A DNA stretch of 64,000 bases, from contig CADCXD010000018.1 of assembly GCA_902806575.1 (NCBI GenBank), positions 1,860,001 through 1,924,000 of the forward strand. The letters run 5' to 3'. The DNA is from Jackrogersella multiformis. Taxonomy: Eukaryota; Ascomycota; Sordariomycetes; Xylariales; Hypoxylaceae. The position numbers were made by a program, and so were the translations under genes. Within the stretch, counting starts at the first letter, position 1. Each line of letters opens with the position of its first letter. The notes under the pieces were generated by a model that was not told where the DNA came from, ran no database searches, and worked only from the letters and a program-made list of their open reading frames with translations. This document shows, one piece after another, positions 57,065 to 64,000 of the stretch.

Positions 57065-59120
57065 ATGACTCTGACTCTTCACGATACTGTGCTAGCATCA
57101 TTGTCCTCCCACGAAGGAGTACGCGGGATTCTGACAGCCCGAAATGCCTTCATCCTTGCTTGTGGCTGGATAGTCTATAAGCTGCTGCGAGCGGCATGGA
57201 ATATCTCACCATTCCACCCTCTTCATCGCTTTCCGGGTCCGAGACTCGCGGCGGCGACGTACATCCCGGAGTTCTGGCATGATGTTGTCATGTTCGGAAG
57301 ATATACTCACGAGATAAAGAAAATGCATGAAATTTATGGTGCTGCCTCCTCATACAACCTACCGAGAACGTAAAAGGGGTATGTTCTGAACTGACACTGG
57401 ATATAGGTCCTATGGTTCGTATTTCCCCTGATGAGATCCACTGCAACGACGCCCAGTTCATCGACACGATCTTCGCGGCGGGCGGCAGAAAGCGCGATAA
57501 GCCGCACCACCAAATCAGCGGTTCAAGGTAAGATTCTTCCCCCTATTTTGAGCCGTCACATACCAGCGGGTCGAAACTTACGAGGCACAGTTTTGAAAAC
57601 TCCGGATTCTCAACAGGCCCTCACGACCTCCACCGCCTGCGCCGTGCCTCGCTGAGCAAGTTCTTCTCCAGGGCCCAGATCTCGCGGTTCGAAGGCCGGA
57701 TCCACGAGCAAGCCGGCCAGCTCTGCGACAAGTTCCTCGCCGAGGCGGGCAAGGGCAACATAGTCAACCTCCAGACCGCGTACAGCTGCTTCACCACGGA
57801 CGTCATCTCCGGCTACTGCTTCGGCGAGAGCTTCGGCTTCCTCGACCAGGAGAATTGGGAGCCCAACTTCCGCGCGCCGCTGTACTCGCTCCTTCAAGTC
57901 GTCTACCTCTTCCGTTTCTTCCCGCTGTTGAAGCATACCCTCGTCGCGAATTCGTGGTAAATTACGATGACGTCCAAGTTGGTGTAAGCAACCGATTTAG
58001 ATGCTGACGGAGTCTAGGTTCGCGAATTATTTACCCGAGGACACATCTTTGCTAATTAAGACCCTGAATGTATGTAGCACTTGTCTATGCACATCATAAG
58101 TACCTAGTACAAATGCAATAGGCATGCACGATGTATGCGAGGGCGCCCTAGTGCTGACGGGAACCAGACCGACATACCCAACCAGATCAAGAAGACCAAG
58201 TCGGACATGGACGCGGGGATCGTGCGCGAGTACCCGACGGTGTTCGGCGAGCTCCTGCAGTCGAGCCTGCCGCCGGAGGAGAAGACGCTGGGCCGGCTGT
58301 CGGGCGAGGCCTCGGCGCTGCTGGGCGGCGGCACGGAGACCACGAGCTGGACGCTGGCCGTCATCTCGTACTTCCTGCTGACGCAGCCGGCGACGCTCGC
58401 GCGGCTGGCGGCGGAGCTGCGGGCCGCCGTCGACGACGCGCGCAGCCTGCCCCCGTGGTTCGCGCTGGAGAAGCTGCCGTACCTGGGCGCCGTCGTGCAG
58501 GAGGGCCTGCGGATGTCGTACGGCGTGCCCGGGCGCACGGCGCGCGTCGCGCCCGACGAGGACCTCGCGTACAGCGGCCGCTGGATGCCGCCGGGCGCCG
58601 CCGCCGCCGCTGAGGGCGAGAAGGTCGAATACGTGGTCCCGCGCGGCTACGCCGTCGGCATGTCCACCGCCCTCATGCACCACGACGAGACCGCCTTCCC
58701 GGACTCGTACGCCTTCGCCCCCGAGCGCTGGATCGACGGCGACACCATGCTGCGCAATAACGAGCCGGACCGCTACATGATTTCTTTCTCCAGGGGGACG
58801 AGGATGTGCCTCGGTATGAAGTAAGTCTGGATCAACCTCCTCCCCTCCCCCCCCTCCCCTCTCCTTGAGAACTTTGCCTATCTGGTTTTACTGCATAGGT
58901 ACCTGGGACCTACTTATATATGATGCTGACGGTGCGGGTTTGATTTTCATAAAGCCTTGCGATCTGCGAGTTGCACGTCGTTGTCGCGGCCCTGACGCTG
59001 CGGGTGATCCCGCATATGCGGTTGTTCGAGACTACCGAGGAGGACGTGAGGTGGGACCACGACATGATTGTAACGGTGGCCAGGCGCGAGAGCAAGGGGG
59101 TAAGGGTCGTCGTCGTGTAG
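57065..59120 (+). CDS. Cytochrome P450 monooxygenase (microsomal, CYP58-like)
   Basis: Predicted 543-aa protein in six exons: 57065-57338, 57407-57527, 57591-57956, 58018-58069, 58168-58820 and 58955-59120. All introns end in AG and keep frame; the first uses a weak GTGCTG donor. The acceptor of exon 3 was chosen at 57590 because it yields SSFENSGFSTGPHDLHRLRR, the usual P450 B-C region; the later CAACAG would break frame. An N-terminal hydrophobic helix (AFILACGWIVYKLL) then PFHPLHRFPGP marks a microsomal enzyme. The I-helix is LLGGGTETTSW, ExxR is EGLR, PERW is present, and the haem loop FSRGTRMCLG has the ligand C485. The layout resembles trichodiene-oxygenase-type P450s (CYP58 and relatives), from memory. 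Substrate unknown; no terpene or polyketide synthase lies in the window. Confidence 0.92.
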
Positions 59121-59826
59121 GTAGATGGGGGGCTAGGGCCAGAAAATACTACTCACAACTATGGGTGCCTTCTCGTATCTCATGGGTTCTGCTGGCACGC
59201 TACTGCCGACGAGGCGTGACATACTAGGTACTTAGGTAGGCATATACCCTAATATGTCGCCTGTCCGGAACCACAACAGCTCAGACCTGAAAAGGCTACT
59301 GGTAAAATACCTAGTTATGGCAGATGGGCGGGATAAAACCTTCAGGGGGGTTTCGAGAGCTAAATATTCGAGTACTAAGGAGAGCGATGGCAAAGCCTAC
59401 TACTCAAGGCAAAAGCCAAATGGAAAACTCCTAAGGCCGAGCTTTTTGGTCATTTTCGTATGTTTTCTTTTATCCTTTTTCGAGTAATCTTTCATACACA
59501 CTCCCTTCTTCTCTGCTATTAGACACGATTGTCTTGGAATAGCCACTTCTTTTACGACTAGTGATAGGTGGAAGCTAGGGTCCCTGGATACAATTTCAAT
59601 ACAAATTTTGTTTCTGTCCTCAAGTAGGTAGTCAGTCGTCTTACTCATTCTTGCTCTACATAATACATCCGGCTTCTGCCAGGAACAGATCTTGAGATTC
59701 TCCTTTAACAGATTCCAACCCTTAACGCCATGAATGCTTGCTGTCCGAACCAGTAAAGTGAGACAACATGTCTCTCCTCTTTACTTATTTTAATTTTGAT
59801 TTTTCGATAATATAGCAGAGCCTAGG
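59121..59826. other. Intergenic, convergent 3' regions
   Basis: About 700 bp between the P450 stop and the Tma17-like stop. Short frames on both strands only; one ACTAGGTACTTAGGTAGG variant (59224). Nothing else recognised. Confidence 0.5.
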
Positions 59827-60393
59827 TTACAGGTGCATACCGCCCTCTGGATCTTCGTCGTCCTCAGGCGGCATCCGGCTCTGGAGCTGTCTTAGGAGTT
59901 CGCGCTCTTCGTCGCCAAGCTGGCCTATAGTCCCCGTTTGAAACGTGCCGTCTCGCCACGCTGGGTGTTGCGCCTGCTCACTTGCCCCGTGCCCATTTAC
60001 CCCGTTTGTCAAGTTGCCAGAGCCCGCATCGGCGCCGTCAGTTGCGGCGGGGGCTTCTTCCTCGTCGGGCTTGCCCTGGAACTCGCGCCAGCTCAGGCCG
60101 CGCCTCTCGACCTCGGCACGTATGCGGTCGATGCGATCCTGCATCCGCGCGATGACGACCTCGTTCTCCGCGATGGCGTCGATGCAGTCTTGATCCGGCT
60201 GCGGGGCTTCGCCCTGCTGATCTAGCGTCGGGGCCGTTCCTTCGGCGTACGGCTTCAGCTCGGCATTGGAGTAGTCGAGGTGAGCTACGGCGTTGCGCAA
60301 CTCTAGGACCTTCAAGGCGAGGCTTTCGGCAGGTAGTTCTTGGAGAGCTTCGGCGAAGCGAGCGGGGTTTATGGGCTGTGCTTCGGAAGACAT
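59827..60393 (-). CDS. Tma17/Adc17-like protein (possible proteasome-assembly chaperone)
   Basis: Predicted 188-aa, intronless. The N-terminal half is helical: ALQELPAESLALKVLELRNA, then HLDYSNAELKPYAEG, then DCIDAIAENEVVIARMQDRI, which together look like a two-helix coiled-coil hairpin. The SNxEL...DxxAIxENxxVI pattern resembles yeast Tma17/Adc17, a stress-induced chaperone for the Rpt6-Rpt3 step of proteasome base assembly; this is a recollection of pattern and not a proven match. The C-terminal half is Gly/Ala/Asn/Asp-rich and disordered, ending with the acidic DDEDPEGGMHL. The alternative is another small coiled-coil factor. Divergent from the M20 peptidase gene. Confidence 0.75.
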   Translation of the reverse strand: MSSEAQPINPARFAEALQELPAESLALKVLELRNAVAHLDYSNAELKPYAEGTAPTLDQQGEAPQPDQDCIDAIAENEVVIARMQDRIDRIRAEVERRGLSWREFQGKPDEEEAPAATDGADAGSGNLTNGVNGHGASEQAQHPAWRDGTFQTGTIGQLGDEERELLRQLQSRMPPEDDEDPEGGMHL

Positions 60394-61239
60394 GGTGGTC
60401 TTGATTTGAATCTTTGGGTGGGGTTAGCTGCAGGAAGTTGGGAAGTCGGAAATTCGGGGAAGTTAGAAAGTTTTAGTCTTCTCGACTTGATGGTCGTTTG
60501 AAGGGTTGAAGTTGTCGCAATACAAAAGTTGCCTAGAAAAGAAATACCTACCTATAATGTAATACCTATAATGTAAGTACCTAGGTAGGTACCTCGGTAC
60601 CTTCCAGCATTCTAACCTTGAGCCTTTTAAGACAAGGACAAGGATGCCCACTGACGTTGGAGAGCTATCGATAAGGCGGAATCCACAGATCTCCAAAGGA
60701 GCTTGGGCCACTTGGAGAGAGCTTTGCGGGACATGGAAGGTGGGGTATGCGGGGGCATCGCTTTAAACCGATGATCGGAATGGATCTTAGGAAAAGAAAG
60801 AAAGAAGATTGTTACATCAACGTCGTATCTTTCTCCTTCTTGGGAAGCTATTGCAGTTTCGGCTGTTCAAGGAATTATTGAATGATGTGATAAGAGCCCT
60901 GTATTTCGGAAAACACCTAGTGTACTCATACTACATACTTAGGGTATACAATTACGTACAGTCGTATCCATTCTTATCATTACATTCCCATTACAATTCC
61001 GAGGTTGGGGTAGCTATGGTCAATACCTACCAGGAAGATACCCCCCTAACTAGGGCACCTAAAGTAGGTCGATATGGTCGATATGATATCTGGATGAAGT
61101 AAAACCTTCATCTTTTCCCACTCTATCCTCGCCACCGTCCTCAGGAAATCTTGGCTTTTTATTTAGGCCTTCTTAATTATTGTTGTAGCCCAATTTGAAC
61201 TTTCGTTATCCCCTATCCTCCTTGACACAAAACAAAATA
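60394..61239. promoter_or_regulatory. Divergent upstream region of the Tma17-like and M20 genes
   Basis: 846 bp between start codons, with both promoters. It contains one TACCTAGGTAGGTACC palindrome chain (about 60575-60600) and CTATAATGTAATAC direct repeats (60550-60572). No specific regulator site recognised. Confidence 0.5.
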
Positions 61240-63150
61240 ATGATCGTGTCTAGGTTGGCTCTCGTAGCCGGCACTTTGTCGACCGCTACTCTAGGTCGCT
61301 CAATTCTCCAAGACAATACCCAAGAGGTCTTCGAAGGCGTCACGCCGGTCGAGTTCAAGTGTGATATACCATCTACATTAGACCCTTCGAAAGATGGACT
61401 CCCGGCTGCCCGAGATATATTCTCCGATGAGAAGGCATTGCAACTTCAAGTCAAGAGACATTCTACTATTGTAAAGATACCTTCTATCTCATATGACGAT
61501 AATGGGGAACCTGGCGAGGATGATAGATGGAATGTATTCTATGATCTGCATAAAGCCTTTGCTGCTTTATATCCCAATTTGTAAGCTTTCCATGGCATAA
61601 TTGCTCATTAATTGGCCCCTCCAACTGATCACACGATCATAGGCACCTTCGGATGGCCCGCGAGACCGTGAACACATTTGGCCTAGTATACAGTATCAAA
61701 GGGACGGAACCTGCACTCAAACCCCTCATGCTGGCTGCTCACCAAGACGTGGTGCCTATTGCGGATGCCTCAACTTGGAAGTATCCGCCATTTTCGGCCC
61801 ACTTTGATGGTCAGTGGTTATGGGGACGAGGCGCATCCGACGACAAGAACAGCCTGACCGGTCTCATGTCTGCTCTGGAAACATTGCTATCAAATCCTCT
61901 CTGGGTACCGAGACGATCTATAATCCTCGCGCTCGGATTCGACGAGGAATGCTCAGGGCGTCGAGGGGCCGGTCATATTGGGCCATTTTTAGAAGAGAGA
62001 TATGGCCCTAACTCGATGGCCATGATCTTGGACGAGGGAGGGATGGGACTGCAGCTACTTGGCAATGATACATTATGTGAGTAATCTTGAAGTACTGTAT
62101 CGCATATCTTCGAGCTGATGATCCTATGCGATAGACGCACTTCCTGCTGTTATGGAGAAGGGTCACGTCGACATTTGGTTGGAACTTTATGTCAATGGAG
62201 GTCACTCATCGACCCCATATCCCCACACAGGCATTGGCATAATGTCCGAGTTTGTTAACCAGCTGGAGACCAATCCATGGGAACCCAGACTTATCAAAGG
62301 CTCGCCGATATATAACCACTATGTCTGCCAGGCGAGATATTCGCCAGACGTGGCACCAAATATCACCAAGCTGATAAACAAAGGAGATTTGGGAGCGTTG
62401 ACCGAGGAACTAGCGACGATCGACCGAGCAACTCAATATCGCATACAGACTTCTCAGGCTGTCGACTATTTCTACGGAGGGGTAAAAATCAATGCTATGC
62501 CCGAGTACGTCAAGATTGGTGTGAACCATCGTGTCGCACCCCAAGATTCGATCTCGGCGGTTAAGGCCAATATCCTAAAGCAGCTTAAGCCTATAGTGAA
62601 GAAGTTCGGGTTGTCAGTGAGCGCGTTCAAGGGGGAGGATCACAACCCGGATATTGAACTGGATGAAAACATCGAGGACGGCGTTGCTGGTCCGATGTAT
62701 GAGGTGGAGTATAATGGGTCACTCGTGCTCACTTCGTCCCAGGCTACTTTGGTTGCTCCGATCTCTCCAGCATCCGGGCCAATCTGGGACATATTTTCGG
62801 GGACTATCCAACATAGCTTTGGCTTTGACGGTGGCAAAGTTGTTCCTGTAGGGGAATTGATGACGGGTAACACAGATACTCGTCATTACCTGAGTAAGTG
62901 AAGCTTTGCATATTTATACCTAGCCGTCTGTTGATAGTTGCTAATATTCGGTTCCCTAGGCTTAAGCCATCACATCTATCGCTGGACACCTACCCGTCAA
63001 GGGCACTCCGCGGATGCTCACACAGTTGATGAGCGGATGGATATGTTCTCGCATATGGAAGCTGTGAGGCTTTACTATGATTTGATCAGGAACTTCGATG
63101 CTTCTCCAGTTGCGGCATTTGACGGACAGTCGGATGTTGGAGAGCTATGA
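61240..63150 (+). CDS. M20 family metallopeptidase (carboxypeptidase S-like)
   Basis: Predicted 574-aa protein in four exons: 61240-61580, 61643-62076, 62135-62893 and 62960-63150; introns of 62, 58 and 66 nt have GTAAGC, GTGAGT and GTAAGT donors. The N-terminus MIVSRLALVAGTLSTATLG is a signal peptide or signal anchor, so the enzyme enters the secretory pathway, as yeast Cps1 does on its way to the vacuole. The two-zinc M20 ligands are visible: H in AAHQDVVP, D in WGRGASDDKN, the EE pair in GFDEECSG, D in MILDEGG, and a late H in GHSADAHTVDERMD. The dimerisation/lid domain follows (ELYVNGGHSSTPYP, VGVNHRV-like GVNHRVAPQD). It would release C-terminal amino acids or split dipeptides. Exon joins give YALPAVMEKG and PNLHLRMARE. 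Confidence 0.93.
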
Positions 63151-64000
63151 TTTGCAGTAAGTTATTATTGTGGTATATAAATTGTTCTATGGGTGGTTCA
63201 TCATTCTTTGAACACGATGAAAGTCGTTTCCTTTGAAATGGATGTAAGACTTCGGGTCTTAGATATGAAAACATTTTTGTTATGAAACTGTACCTTGATC
63301 TATGATTAGGTATATTTATATATGTATATATCTAGGTATATAGGTACCTAGGTATGTACTAGGTATTAATTGATTCACGATATTAAAAGCTCGAGTGTCA
63401 TGCACTTAAGAGATCTATCCCCGCTACGAAATAGAGTTAGCGCCGGTGCGTGCCAATGCTTTAACCTACCTAGTGTACCTAGGTAGTGTACGAGCCTTAG
63501 TCATCCGCCTTAGTCATCCATCTAAACTGCCACTAATAAATCAATTCGTTGAAATCAAATGCGATAAACATCATTTCACTAAATATTTCACTGAAGCTCT
63601 CAGCGCCGTGTTGAGGATTCAGGTCCATCCCACTCTTGGAACCCACATGGATCGTACAAGATTAAAAAACAACTTAACGGCATGATGATATGATATGTGT
63701 ATCATGCCTATTCTCCCCTCATTTGCTCCGCCGTCAAGTTTTTGCCTCGGCTTGCGGGCGATTACAGGCAACTCCGGAAAGCTGGTAATATCTTCTGCGG
63801 CTCGCTCGTTCTCGACGAGACATAATCCCATATCGCCATGTTTCCACTATAGCAGCCGCCATGCAATGGGCGCCTCGAGAACTTCGATTGGCTGCTATTC
63901 ACATAACATCTCTCCTCGAATATCCTTCACAACACTGCCTAGGTTCCGTGCGATTACGCAATACTTGGAACTACCCGATTCGTATGATGATGCCGATGGG
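63151..64000. other. Intergenic at the window end, nothing recognised
   Basis: 850 bp downstream of the M20 gene: its 3' UTR, two ACCTAGGT palindromes (about 63345, 63473), and an interrupted inverted repeat GGCATGAT...ATCATGCC at 63679-63708. Short frames only. A gene may begin beyond the window end. Confidence 0.5.

Noticed and set aside
57591..57618. Later acceptor (CAACAG, about 57617) for P450 exon 3
   Set aside because: It does not keep frame with the GTAAGA donor; the acceptor at 57590 gives a continuous, family-typical sequence.
57065..63150. Secondary-metabolite cluster around the P450
   Set aside because: No backbone synthase, transporter or dedicated regulator is near; the neighbours are a Tma17-like protein and an M20 peptidase.
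1..64000. CRISPR arrays, prophage, bacterial operons
   Set aside because: The DNA is fungal; introns and gene layout exclude these, and no regularly spaced repeats were seen.

Overview
This window reads as nuclear DNA of a filamentous ascomycete (Pezizomycotina, most likely a Sordariomycete). The coding genes carry short introns of about 50-130 nt with GTRNGT-type donors, CTRAY-type branch sites and YAG acceptors. Genes sit on both strands with no operons, intergenic spaces are long (up to about 6 kb), and the proteins are typical of moulds (SCH9/SchA kinase with a C2 domain, NAR1, CGFS glutaredoxin with a thioredoxin-like N-terminus, Abp1 with two SH3 domains, a Zn2Cys6 regulator, a CYP, a CYSTM protein). 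Exon structures were rebuilt by hand from frame, splice consensus and domain continuity; no alignment or RNA data were available.

Layout. 1-166: 3' end of an unidentified gene. 167-2862: gene-free, with a MITE-like inverted-repeat element (1559-1783). 2863-5679 (-): SCH9-type AGC kinase. 5680-11717: a 6-kb gene-poor stretch with many short tandem repeats. 11718-12423 (-): a possible decayed gene. 13065-14276 (-): GFA-domain protein with a long disordered N-terminus. 15570-16007 (-): small orphan protein. 16755-17718 (+) SUZ-domain protein and 17766-19568 (-) NAR1, converging with 47 bp between stops. 21163-21755 (-): CYSTM protein. 24023-26574 (-) ABP1 and 27590-28728 (+) C2H2 zinc-finger protein, divergent. 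30489-31333 (+): monothiol glutaredoxin. 32808-35061 (-) membrane-anchored multicopper oxidase and 37891-40705 (+) Zn2Cys6 factor, divergent. 41923-42549 (-): secreted protein. 44003-44427 (+) LSM8 and 44663-46123 (-) nucleoside hydrolase, convergent. 48352-49608 (+): membrane-anchored Lys-rich protein. 53268-54551 (+): conserved-looking Ser/Arg-rich protein. 57065-59120 (+): cytochrome P450 in six exons. 59827-60393 (-): Tma17-like protein. 61240-63150 (+): secreted or vacuolar M20 peptidase.

How the genes relate. Most are unrelated housekeeping functions: nutrient signalling (SCH9), cytosolic Fe-S handling (NAR1 and, 11 kb away, the CGFS glutaredoxin), endocytic actin (ABP1), RNA metabolism (LSM8, SUZ protein), nucleoside salvage, peptide degradation. 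There is no convincing biosynthetic cluster: the P450 stands alone. The only pair suggesting local regulation is the Zn2Cys6 factor divergent from the multicopper oxidase.

The strongest unexplained signal is a dispersed palindrome, ACCTAGGT (usually TACCTAGGTA, often chained with GTAGGTA), seen at least 30 times in 64 kb where about one copy is expected by chance, and apparently never inside a coding exon.
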